Assembly (NCBI GenBank): GCA_034401135.1
Contig: JAWZSP010000007.1
Coordinates: 2,418,001 to 2,482,000 of the forward strand
Direction of reading: 5' to 3'
DNA from: Volutella citrinella
Lineage: Eukaryota > Ascomycota > Sordariomycetes > Hypocreales > Nectriaceae
DNA: 64,000 nt
Shown here: piece after piece, positions 44,437-54,671 of the stretch
Layout: each line of letters opens with the position of its first letter
Position numbering within the stretch: position 1 is the stretch's first letter
Translations under genes and position numbers: made by a program
The notes under the pieces: generated by a model
The model's database searches: none
What the model was told of the DNA's origin: nothing
Seen by the model: the letters and a program-made list of their open reading frames with translations, nothing else

Positions 44437-47400
44437 TTAATTGCGTCCCCTCCTAGGCTTCCCCACGCCGCCCATGGAGGAGCCATGCCTCTTCTCACCG
44501 TCGAGGCCCTTGCGACCCGCGGCGATGCCTCCCTTGCCGCTGCGAGGGCCGCCGCCGCGACCACCTCGCATGCCACCTCCCCGTCCACGGAAGCCGCCGC
44601 CGCCGCGGCCACCGCGGCCCCTTTCGCGTCCAGGGCTGATCTTATTCTTGACAGTGGCGGCATCGGCACCGTCCATCTCTGCGAAGTCCTCATCCTCGTC
44701 GTCATTGTCGCCGCGGCGGTTGGAAAACTTGAGCTTGCCGCCACGGCCGCGCTTGGCGACGTCCTTGCCCTTGAGGGCAGCGACGTAGGCGCCCACCCCA
44801 GAGGCTTCGGGTTGGTCGACTTCCATGGCGTCGTCACCGTCGTCGTCCTTGCCGAGGATAAGCTTGCCGTCGAGGTCGACCTTGGCCTTTGTGCGCGTAG
44901 GCTTGCGCATCTTCACGGGCTTGGTAGAGGAGATGTTTGCAAGAGCCTTCTTATCAAGAAGATCGAGCGGCTCGTCATCGTCTTCGATAATGTACGCCTT
45001 GCCGCCCTTCTGGGCCTTCTTCTTCGGCCGGGCCTCATCTTCATCATCAGAGCCATCATCTTCATCCGAGTCACTGCTGTAGAGAGCTTGGTCGTACTCG
45101 TTCTCAAATTGGCGCTTAGGCTGGCCCTCGTCGTCGTCACTATCGCCTTCCTCGTTAGCAGCCTTAGCAGCGTCCTTCTTCTTCTTGCTGCGCTCCTTGG
45201 TCTTGCGAATGTTGACAAGTAGCTTCTTGTCGGCTTCGGGGCAGTTCTTGTGGATGTTGTCGTATCCAAAGCGCCGCACCATGCGTTCCAGAATGTGCTT
45301 GACCTTTGCTTTAAAGTGACCCTTGTGCTCATGGCTCCAAACGATCAGGTTGGGCACCAAGGTGGACAGTCGCGGAAGCATGAGCTCGATGGGCAAGCCG
45401 ATGACGCAAATCTTGACGAATCCCAGGCAGCTCTTGACGATCTCTCGGTTGTTGGAGGTGAGGAAGAGATCCATGGTCTGCACCAGGTCAGCGAGAGTCT
45501 GCTCGCTGAGGCCTTCTCTGAACTCGTAGAGCAGCCTGCTGATGGCGGTGATGGATGCTGAAATCATGTGCGGGGTGCTGCCAGCCAGACCAGCGCTGAC
45601 CATGGTGAAGTACTCCTCGATGTTGGCCAACCCTGCCGGGGCATCATTGGGCATGTGAGGGACCTTGCTGTTGTCGATAGTTGCGCCGTTGGCATTGGCC
45701 ATGCGATGACCCATCTGAACAAGAAGTTCATACGCCGTTTCTCGCGCACGTTCGTTGTTCTCCTTACAGCAGATGACAACTTCGCTAAGGACAGTGGGAA
45801 TAAAGTGGAGGGAGGTATCAGGGATGAAGGGGAGGAGAGCAGTAATAGCAGCCAGGCGGTCTCGTCGGGCGGGGGCAGACACCTTCTCGGTGCTTGAGAA
45901 GATGAGATTCTGCAACTCGGCGCTTCGTTCCTGGAGCGCAGCCTGGCCGATCTTGGAGTCAGCAAGACGAGGGATCAGTTTGTAGGCCTTCTTTTGCAAT
46001 TGGGGCTCCTCCTGCTTGTTGATGATGACAGCGGCAATCTCGAAAAGAGGGGCAAAGCTGTCCCGGGGAAGGTAGACAGACATTGTGATGACGAGGTCCA
46101 TTAGAGTCTGTGCAGTCGAGGGCATGTGGTCCTTCGATTTCTGTGCCTCCTTCTTTTGATTGGGGTCGGGAGTCTGTTGCAGCTCCGAAGCAAGCATCTT
46201 GCTCACCCGATCAAAGGTCTCCATGAGCTCCTGGTTGGGCGTAATGCTCAAGAAGGTGTTGACAGTCTGCAGAATAGGTCCTCGGCTCTGGGGAAGAGTC
46301 TGCGTGTAGACATTGAAAAGAACCGCGAGCATGTTTCCGGCGAACTGGGAAAGGTACTCGAGGTTCTTCTTGGCGGTTTCGCGAGTCACACGGCTTTGCA
46401 ATAGCAGGTCCTCCTCTTCCCCTTCCTCCTCCTCCACGGCGGCGATGGCCTGGTTCGATTCGATAAGTGTCTTGAGTGCCCTGCAGATGTCAAGTCGCAG
46501 GTCTACCTGCTTGTAAAGCAAGTTGGCGAGAATTTCTGCAAACCCTTGGTCGAAAGCGTCCGCAAGGTCCAGAGGGAGGTCGCAGTAGCCCGGAAGAGTC
46601 GACCAAATTTGCTGCACCACAGTCTCATAAATCTTCAATTCCATTGTCTTCTCGCCTTGTCCGTGGTCCAGCACCTTCTGGAACATCAACTCGCTGAGGG
46701 GAATCATCTCCGTCTTGAAATGAGCCAGATTAGTGTTGCTAATGAAATCTCGGAGGATCGGCATCATCCAGGCACGTCCAGGCTGTCCCTTTGCGGGCTT
46801 CGCTAGGTTCAGGGGCAGAACGGAGAGAACGGCCTCGGGTCCCATAGCCCGAATTGCCTTTCCAATCACTTCGTCCGCATCCTTCTTGTTGCGGAAGGAG
46901 GAGTTCTCGCGGATCTCGCCAATGGTCTTTGTGACGTTCAGCATGATAGGGTAGGCCCTCCATCGAAGGCTGTCAAACATTGCGCCGAGGACGCTAAAGG
47001 TCTGTAACCAAGCAGCTTGGAATTGGACGCTGAGAAGAGACGCTGCCGTCTTTGCAAGCTTCTCCAGAATCTTCTCGTCGTAAATCGAGGGCTCGAGGAT
47101 GACCTGGCGGGGAACACAGTTGGCCATGAAGGAGACAAGACACTCAGATGCCGAAATACGGATATTTTCTGAAGGTGCTTCAAGGAACTGCGCAATCATC
47201 TCAAAAAGGCTGGGCAGGTTCTGGAACGTCTCATCGGGCTCAACTTGGGAAGAGACATCGTATCCCCGAGACAGAATGGCGAGCCAAGGGGGGACCAGCT
47301 GGGTGTCGTTGGCGGCAGGTCGAAGCTCCGAAATGATTTCCATCAAACGGGGTAGCTTCGCAGAGGAAAGTTCGTCGGTCATGCCCTCGAAGATCATTTC

Positions 47401-48294
47401 GAAAATCTCGAAGGCGGCCATGGTCATATACTCGTTTCCAGTCTTGGCGATGCCCAACAGAAGCTCACAGAGAGACTCAATCTTCTTGCTCGGCCAGCCA
47501 CCACTTGCGGCCGCAACAGTCTTGACAAGCTGCAGCGCATGAATCATGGCTGGGTCGTGAGCCGTGTCTGAAGACTTCTTACCCTTTCGGGACTGGACAA
47601 CCTTGGTGGCAAGATCCTCCAAGTTCTTCAATGCTGTCTGGGCGCACATGTCGGCAGCAGGGTGGTCGAGAGAAGGGCTGGGAGGCGGATTTCGAAGGAC
47701 CTTCTTGAGGGCGTCCTGGGACCTCTTTCGCACCTTGGGGCGGTGGTCTAGGGACATGTTGAGAAGTCCGGCCACCGCGCGTCGGGGGCCGATCTGGGTG
47801 ACACCGAGCTCCCACGAGGCCGAGTCTTGGGCGAGAAGAAGCGACTCGAGGCACCCAATGGAGGATCGCAGAAGGAGGGGTTCGGCATCCTGCATCAGCA
47901 GCACGGGGGCCAGCAGAGTAAGGATCTGGGTGAACTTGGCGCGGAGCAAGGGCTGCGGGGCATAAGGCGTCACAATGTCGAGGAGGTAGACGACTGGCGT
48001 CGCCAGCTCCGGGTTGACCCTGTCATTGCTGTTTGCCTGCTGGAGAAGCGCCAGGAGGGCGGCAAAGTATCCCGTCGGGGTCGGGGCGGTGTTCTGTTCC
48101 TTGAGGGTCGCTTCGACGGCCTGGAGCACAACTGCCGTCTAACAAGAGACGATGCAGCGTCAGTACACAAATAAAATCCAAATGCGCGGGATTGGGGTTG
48201 GATTAATGGACCATACTTTTTGCTGGCTCTGTAGTCCAGGGGACTTGATCTTGTCCAGCCTTTCGGCCAGAGAAGGAGTCGCCGTGGTTGCCAT
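44437..48294 (-). CDS. RRP12: RRP12-like HEAT-repeat ribosome biogenesis and export factor
   Basis: This nucleolar/nuclear HEAT-repeat protein is needed for pre-rRNA processing and export of both ribosomal subunits. My model is complement(join(44437..48138, 48217..48294)) with one 78-nt intron after codon 26, giving 1259 aa, near the family length. It opens with MATTATPSLAERLDKIKSP. Helical HEAT repeats fill residues ~30-1000, with family-like segments such as RPKVRKRSQDALKKVL, SVQFQAAWLQTFSVLGAMF, and GHFKAKVKHILERMVRRFGY near the end of the folded part. The C-terminal ~240 residues alternate acidic blocks (DSDEDDGSDDEDE) with Lys/Arg blocks and finish with an RGG/GRG tract (RGGRGGGGFRGRGGG). 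That tract fits RNA binding and nucleolar retention. It diverges from VPS29. Confidence 0.94.
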
Positions 48295-48659
48295 CTTGTC
48301 CAGCAATTCGGGTGCACCGCCTTGGATTGTTCGGTGAACTGAACCCCAGCTTGTGCAAAATCCCAAATTTTTCTATAGAAAAATGCTTATCGCACCCCGC
48401 TAGCCGATAAGATGCTCTTCTGTGGCTGGTGGGGTTTGCGCCACAGAAGCCGTCCGCGATCCGTTGGCTGGTTCTTCGGGTATAGCTGTACCAGGATTGT
48501 ACCGCTGTATCCGAGCATCTACGTACCTGCCCACCTGGTGCCCCTCCAGCCTCGCGGAGCTCAAGGGGGCTGGCAGGCAGCTTGCGTCCCTGTCTCGCTC
48601 GTCTCGAACCTCACCAATTCGCCTCAGCCTTGTTTCTCTTCCAGTGCCAGAGAGACACC
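48295..48659. promoter_or_regulatory. Bidirectional promoter of RRP12 and VPS29
   Basis: Only 365 bp separate the two start codons. It contains a perfect 16-bp palindrome, TTTTTCTATAGAAAAA, at 48368-48383. Next to it is an inverted pair of GATA motifs: CTTATC at 48386-48391 and GATAAG at 48406-48411. The motifs are seen directly; their use as regulatory sites is inference. Confidence 0.6.
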
Positions 48660-49404
48660 ATGGCTTTCCTTATTCTCGTCATCGGGGACCTCCACATCCC
48701 GGACAGGGCGCTTGACATCCCCGCCAAGGTGCGCAACAATCCGTGCCGCCGTTGTCGCACTCACCGATGGTCGTTCCCCAGGCGTCTCACTAACTCCACG
48801 TCTAGTTCAAGAAGCTGCTCGCGCCCGGAAAGATCGGCCAGACCCTTTGCCTTGGAAACCTGACGGATAAGTCCACCTACGAGTACCTGCGATCGGTTGC
48901 GCCCGACCTGAAGATCGTCAAGGGCCGCTATGACGTCGAGGCCACCTCTCTGCCGCTGACGCAGGTCGTTACCCACGGCGGCATCCGGATCGGCTTCGTT
49001 GAGGGCTTCACCTTGGTCTCAAACGAGCCCGACCTGCTTCTCGCCGAGGCCAACAAGCTCGATGTCGACGTCCTCTGCTGGGGCGGCACCCACCGCTTCG
49101 ATGCCTTTGAGTACATGGACAAGTTCTTCGTCAACCCCGGCAGTGCAACTGGAGCTTTCGCCACGGGCTGGAACCAGGCCGAGGAGCCCACGCCGAGCTT
49201 CTGCTTGATGGATGTATGTTGTTTGACCATGGGCATGCAAATTTGGCTAGATAGTCGCTAACACCTCATCTACAGGTCCAGGGTATCTCTCTCACGCTCT
49301 ACGTGTATCAATTGAGGAAGGACGACCAAGGGAACGAGACGGTGGCAGTAGAGAAGGTCACATACACAAAACCAGTCGAACCCGCTGGCGCACCCGCATC
49401 ATAG
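48660..49404 (+). CDS. VPS29: VPS29, retromer subunit
   Basis: This is the metallophosphoesterase-fold subunit of retromer, which recycles cargo from endosomes to the Golgi together with VPS26 and VPS35. My model is join(48660..48728, 48806..49213, 49276..49404) with introns of 77 and 62 nt, giving 201 aa, slightly longer than animal forms. The first exon is MAFLILVIGDLHIPDRALDI. Family segments are FKKLLAPGKIGQTLCLGNLT, IVKGRYDVE, THGGIRIGFVEG, GGTHRFDAFEY, KFFVNPGSATGAF, and a C-terminal LTLYVYQLRKD. VPS29 binds VPS35 through the altered metal site and is generally considered catalytically inactive; here GNLT and GRYDV replace the GN/GD-type ligands of active enzymes. The ~20-residue tail rich in Pro/Ala is unremarkable. 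Confidence 0.95.
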
Positions 49405-49792
49405 GCGCATCCCGGGGGCGGCGAAGGAGACGGGCAAGGGGTGCTTCCTGCGATACCAGCGACGAGACACATCCAGTGTAAAATCTTTACCCACATTGAT
49501 CCCAGCAGATTCGGTGTTCCATCTAGACCAGGGGAAGGGCATGCACGTTCCTCTCCAATAAGTCATGATTGATAAGGAGAGGTCACAAGGACGAAACTAA
49601 TAATGCCGGTGTCTTTCCAGAATTCAAAACACAAGTAAATAAATACAGTTTGTAAAATAACAGGTTCCATCGCTTGGTATCTTGAGCATGCCCGTTGTAA
49701 ACATTTCGCGTCGTGGTAGAATCGATTGGTTGCAACAACAACTCCCAGAAACGCCCAGTGCTTTATGAAAATCTGCAATCATCCAATTATCA
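49405..49792. other. Convergent intergenic region
   Basis: This holds the shared 3' flanks of VPS29 (+) and SGO1 (-). It is AT-richer and no gene is seen. Confidence 0.6.
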
Positions 49793-51886
49793 TTATACCA
49801 TCATGCTTCTTCGCCTTGCAGAACTGCGCTCGGTAACCGCAGATTCTCCCTCGGTGTGCACAGCCGAGGATACGCGCCGTGAGGCCCTTCGGCCAGATGG
49901 CCTCTTTTTGACATCAAGAGCCACAGGTTCCTCTGCCTGGGGCGACGAGGTCGTGAACTCATAAGGATCGACCTCACTCGATCCAGTGGAATCCCTGGAC
50001 TGGTCGGTGTTCTTGTTGACAACATCTGAGCACTCCGAAGCTAGGTCCCTAACGGGCGCGGATGCACAGCCACTCTTGTCCTGTAGAGCTGTCTTGGGAC
50101 GATCGTTTTGCTGCTTCAATGGTCCCTTATTAGCAAGCGGACTGGTTGTGGTATTCTCGCTTGTCTGGCTCGGCGGCAGGTCAGAGACAGAGGACATCGC
50201 TTTCCACGACTCCCCAACATCACTCTCCCGTTTGATTTTGATCGAATCCAGTGGCTGCAGCTCCACCTGACTTGACCTTCGTGCGTTTCGGCCCTCGCCT
50301 GCTACGGCGTCATAAAGCTCCTTGGTAGGCCGCCGCATCTTGTCTCGCAAATTAGGCTCTGCATAGCTGACCGCTGCCCTACTACGTCGGCTTGGCCGCG
50401 ACGGCTCCCGGTTGGCGTTGACGTCCGCTGGTGGTGGTGTGCCTCCACGAGGGCCATCATTGGCAGTATCCGGCTCAGGGGAGCTTGGAGATAAGAGGCC
50501 AGCTTCGGCAATTGAGGATCCTAAGTCGCTAGGAATGGACACCACTGTGGGTGGCGCAATTTCGGCTTCCAGAGCTGGTTCGATGATGAGCGTTGGGGCC
50601 CTCGGTTTCGGTTTCGGCCTTTCTCGCTTTTGCTGCTCCTGGAAGACCTTGGTCTTCGGAAGGTCCGCTTTTGCAGCCGAGACTTCGTCTTTCATGCCTG
50701 GCTTGGGAGCCTTCTTTGGAGACGCAAAATCTTCATTTGAGTTCTTAGCTTGCAGAGGCTTTCTGGCGTTGGCCGCTGCTGCTGCCTTCTCCCGAGACTC
50801 CTTTCTCATACTGGCAAGTTCTTTCAGAGTCTTGCCACCAGCTTTTTCTCGGATGGACGCCTTTCCAGAAATGACTTGGGGTGGCTGGTTCTCATCAGAG
50901 GCGCGTAAGGCATTTGCGGTAACCATGTCGTCTCTAGCGGCAAGTTTCCGTTTCGATCCTGCCTTGGCTGTTGGCTGCACCGGCTTATCGGACAGAGCCG
51001 GTTGCGGTATCTTGGCCGGTTCGGCAAGGACTGTCGACTCCTTCTTCTCCGGTGACGGGGGTCGTTGAGCCACCTTAGAAGCCTGCGGCGATGACAAAGT
51101 CTCGGGCGGCGACACCTTGGCCTGGGGGCTCTGCTGGTAGGAGACAGAAGGGGGAGGTCGGGTTGGAGAATCGACTTTGACGGGGTCCTCTTCGATGAGT
51201 TGTGACATTGACGGCGGAGTTAGTTCCGGCGACTCAATAGAGTCGAACGAATCGGCTTCGTTTCGGAGGGCGAGAATCTGCTCGGGGCTGTATCCTGTCA
51301 GATGCTGCCAGATGGATTGTGCACAGCGCTACTCACTTCAGGGACATCCGAGGGTTAGACTTGGATTCTGATATAGACCCCAGCTGCTCGATTTCCCGGG
51401 CAATGTCGCGAAGCCTTCTCTGTGAGGGGCTGGGTCGGGCAGAGCTGAAGCTCAATCTCGGCTTGTTCTTTTTCTTATTGGCGCGCGGTGAATGTCTCTT
51501 CATAGGTGGCTCAAGCCCCAGCCCGGCAAGAAGAGTGCCCCATTCCGTCAGCTGGGCCTCGAGCTTCTCCCTAATCACCATGGCGTGATCGGCAATTCGT
51601 CGCGCCTCGTTGTCCTCAACCTCTTTTTCGAGCTCCAGGATGCGGCCGCGGAGCTCGAGGTTTTCAGACAACATGGCGGCACAGTCATTTTCGAGTTCTC
51701 TGATTCGGAGCGCTCGCACGTTGTTCGACTTTGCGAGGTCTCGGTTCTGGCGAAGCAGCTTCTTCCGAACTGTACACAATGGTTAGAGGTCTCTCGCCTT
51801 TGGCACGCAAGCAGGAGGGGGGTCGTCGGGAGCGTACGTGTTTCAAGGCTGTCCGTAGACACTGGCGGTTCATTCAGCCTAGCCAT
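49793..51886 (-). CDS. SGO1: Shugoshin
   Basis: This centromeric guardian of cohesin recruits PP2A and the chromosomal passenger complex. My model is complement(join(49793..51287, 51337..51769, 51838..51886)) with introns of 49 and 68 nt, giving 658 aa. The N-terminus MARLNEPPVSTDSLETLRKK leads into a coiled coil (residues ~17-85) rich in heptad Leu/Ile, the homodimer and PP2A-binding segment. The middle is Pro/Ser/Lys rich and disordered. The shugoshin C-terminal basic motif is clear at about 455-492 (PSRRSRAAVSYAEPNLRDKM), which binds phosphorylated H2A nucleosomes. A further ~165 polar residues follow, ending in ARRRSMMV. The acceptor of the second intron could lie a few bases away, but the chosen one keeps phase. 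It is divergent from DAD2. Confidence 0.93.
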
Positions 51887-52232
51887 AGTTCATAATGTTG
51901 CAGGAATCCGACTTTGTTACTCTGTCTCGCGTGCGTGAGTAGGAGGAGCAAGTGTTGTGGATTGTGTCAAGTGGTGTTTGGCAAGAGTCGGTCTGTTCTA
52001 TGTCCACAGTGGTTAGTGGGATTTTCTGAAGGTGTCATTATTTACTATCGACCTAAATTGGACTAGCGCATATTGGTTCTGGGTAAGGTGGTTGCCCCGG
52101 TGCCAGCTCAGCACGGCCCGACCCCACGCCTGACCCCGCCAACCAGACGCGACAGTTGACTGCCAAAGCGTCGCGACTCGGAAATAAAACCCAAGACATC
52201 TTCATGCGCTCATAGTAGTCGCCGCCAAAACC
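51887..52232. promoter_or_regulatory. Bidirectional SGO1-DAD2 promoter with CGCG-core motifs
   Basis: Only 346 bp lie between the two start codons. Three CGCG cores are visible: TCGCGT at 51927-51932 (ACGCGA on the other strand), ACGCGA at 52147-52152, and the palindrome GTCGCGAC at 52170-52177. ACGCGN is the core recognised by the MBF/DSC1 cell-cycle factor in yeasts; use of these sites here is inference. Confidence 0.55.
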
Positions 52233-52776
52233 ATGTCGTACCCTAGCCGACCGCTTTCCTCGCATATGCGTGCTCCGAGCGCATCGGCCTCCTCGATGGG
52301 CCAGTCTCCGGCTCTTCTTGCACGCATTGAGGAGAAAAAGGCGGAGCTGGAGAGCCTCCGTGAGCTTCGCGACCTGAGCGCCGCAGTCGCAGACCAGATG
52401 GAGGCGCTTGAGCAGAAGCTATCGACGCTCTCGGATGGAACTGAAGGTGTGCCTGGCCCTGCCTGGTTTTCGGGTGCCCAACTTGGAACTGACATTGGCC
52501 AGCTATCGCTACTGTTATTGGAAACTGGCATAATGTGTTGCGCGCAATCAACATGGCATCTTGTGAGGGCTGCGTGCAATGAAGGCTCTCAAGCGCCTGC
52601 TAACAGAGGTCACAGCTCAACTTGCGAAGACTCCCACAGGCAATAATGCAGACACCAAGCAGGATGCTACCGAGCCTCTCCCACAAACACTTGTTCGCAT
52701 TCCGACAGAACACGCGCCAACGTTACAAGCCCAGACGGATGCCGTTGAGGCCGCAGCCGAAGAGAGCCAACAATGA
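52233..52776 (+). CDS. DAD2: DASH/Dam1 complex subunit DAD2
   Basis: This is a subunit of the DASH ring that couples kinetochores to microtubules in fungi. My model is join(52233..52446, 52503..52562, 52616..52776) with introns of 56 and 53 nt, all phase 1, giving 144 aa. Family segments are SPALLARIEEKKAELESLRE, a coiled coil with ALEQKLSTLSDGTEAIATV, then NWHNVLRAINMAS, and a C-terminal PLPQTLVRIPTE. The central exon of 60 nt carries the conserved NWHNVLRAINMAS. Length fits filamentous-fungal DAD2, which is longer than the yeast protein. It lies head-to-head with SGO1, so two chromosome segregation genes share one promoter region. Confidence 0.93.
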
Positions 52777-54671
52777 TCGACGACATATGTTCATAGGCGC
52801 ACAATGCAGGGTGCAGGACAAGTCCGCATATAACCGAAAGATGGGCGTCAACATACCCCACTGAGCACCTACCTCCTCGTCCAGGCTTGCAGCCTACATC
52901 TACCCCTGGAGACTGGATCCCATGCCGATAAAGCGACGACATCAAGAAGCTTAAAAAAGCATATCCCTCGTGCTCTATTTCGGCTGCAGCCTCCTCTGGA
53001 GACTGCCTCCCTGAATCACTCAACCCCCAAGCCAGGGCGGAGCGCAGACTTGTTAGAGCTCTTCGGTGCGAGTCTTCTGTTATGGACTGGTTATGGACGT
53101 ATCGAACACGATATCCCAGTGAGCGAGATGACGTGTATTCAGACGAGTCGGTACTCCATGGGATTAGCGATGAAGTCAATCGACAGGGAGAAGAGCGCCA
53201 CGGTCCGAGTATATCATGCTTGGAAAGATCAGCTTGATAGAATGGACAAGGTTGGGGGACAAGGCTCTAGAAGCCAGCTAGCTCAAACCTTTGGAAGTTG
53301 CTGCGTCCAGTATCGCGACCTGATATGGAGGACACAGGCCCGGGTCATGACGTTGCATCGCGAGCCACGAGGTGGCACGTAACTCCTCGACCCCTGACTT
53401 GAGCCTCCCAGCAATGTAGAGCGCCAGGTCAGGGCTCTATAGCCGCGGCTCTTGGCCTCACATGTACAGGCACGTGTCTACTATTAATCGCTTATATCAA
53501 CGAAAGCCAGTATTAGGGACCATTCTCATTGTCAAATACGGGACCATTCCATCCATCCATTTCTCCTGATGCTGTGTAAGCTCTGCCACCATCAACAGTC
53601 GCGCCATGCAGCATTGCACTCAGAACAAGAAATAAGTATTAGTATAATTAGCATAATACGCCGCACGTATGGCTCCGTCCAGAAATTGGATCAAAATTGC
53701 TGTGTTGTTCATGACTGAACAAGGGAAAAAGCAAGTTGATACATGGCGCACCTCACCATTCATTCGTCCATTGATTAGCTCACTCGACTATGGGCGGGGC
53801 CCCCTGCGAACCCTGGACATGCAAATCAAGCCACCTCCCCCGGCTACCTCAGCTCGGCCAATCAAAGGCTCCGGCGACGACGCGAGACACACGCAATGAT
53901 GGAAGATTGCAGGGGACCAAACTACACACAGGCCCAGCCAAGCCTGTGATGCGAGGCCAGAGCAACAATGGGGTATAATTGATTGACGCCCATGAACCAT
54001 ACGTGCGCTGGTATGGGGAGTTGCATTTTCCCGTCGGCTCAGATGGACCGGCCATATTTATATAGCGGGTTAATTTTCAAATATAATCGTCAATCATTGA
54101 TACTGGCAGGTGATAACTCTTGCAAGTTGGGACGTGGCCACCCCGCTGCTTCCCGTCCCGTTTGTCCAGAGGTAGGCAGTGGCGAGTGCTGTACGGGGTG
54201 CAGGTGCTACTGCTGGCGGTCGCTGATCGCTGTTTCTTCGTTGGATCCCTCCTCTTCCTCCGTCGTCTCCAACATCGTTTCGTCCATCTCCCCCTCCAGC
54301 CTCCTCAACCCATTTGCTCGCTCCCAAACAAAACAACCCATTGCTACTCTGCCCTTAGCTATCAACAGCCACAGCAAGCACACCATCCAGCATTCAGCAC
54401 TTCCATATACCAAAGACAATTACCACCCACGTAGGCGACGGAGCTCGCCTCACTTGGTCCCCGACTCAACCGAGCTCATCTCATCTCCAGCCCGGCCCCG
54501 CTGTTGGCCGTCTTTTGGCGCGAAGCTAACCCACCGGGCCCCTGTCCAAGCGCGAAATTACACTCCTTGAACGACTACGAATTGCAATCTACAGGGGCCG
54601 TCGCCTGGACCACGTTCTTAGGCCTCTAGGGTTCCTTTCTCGGGGCCGTTACGAGTCCTGTGCAGGAAGCT
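52777..54671. other. 1.9-kb intergenic region
   Basis: This contains the DAD2 3' flank and the upstream region of the next plus-strand gene. Overlapping short ORFs on both strands have no recognisable pattern. C/T-rich stretches at 54240-54310 resemble pyrimidine tracts common in filamentous-fungal promoters. Confidence 0.5.

Noticed and set aside
44401..45222. 273-codon plus-strand ORF antisense to RRP12
   Set aside because: Its Ala/Val/Leu-rich protein is the mirror of the RRP12 acidic and RGG tail codons.
50412..51068. 218-codon plus-strand ORF antisense to SGO1
   Set aside because: Shadow of the Ser/Lys/Glu-rich shugoshin middle region; no independent features.
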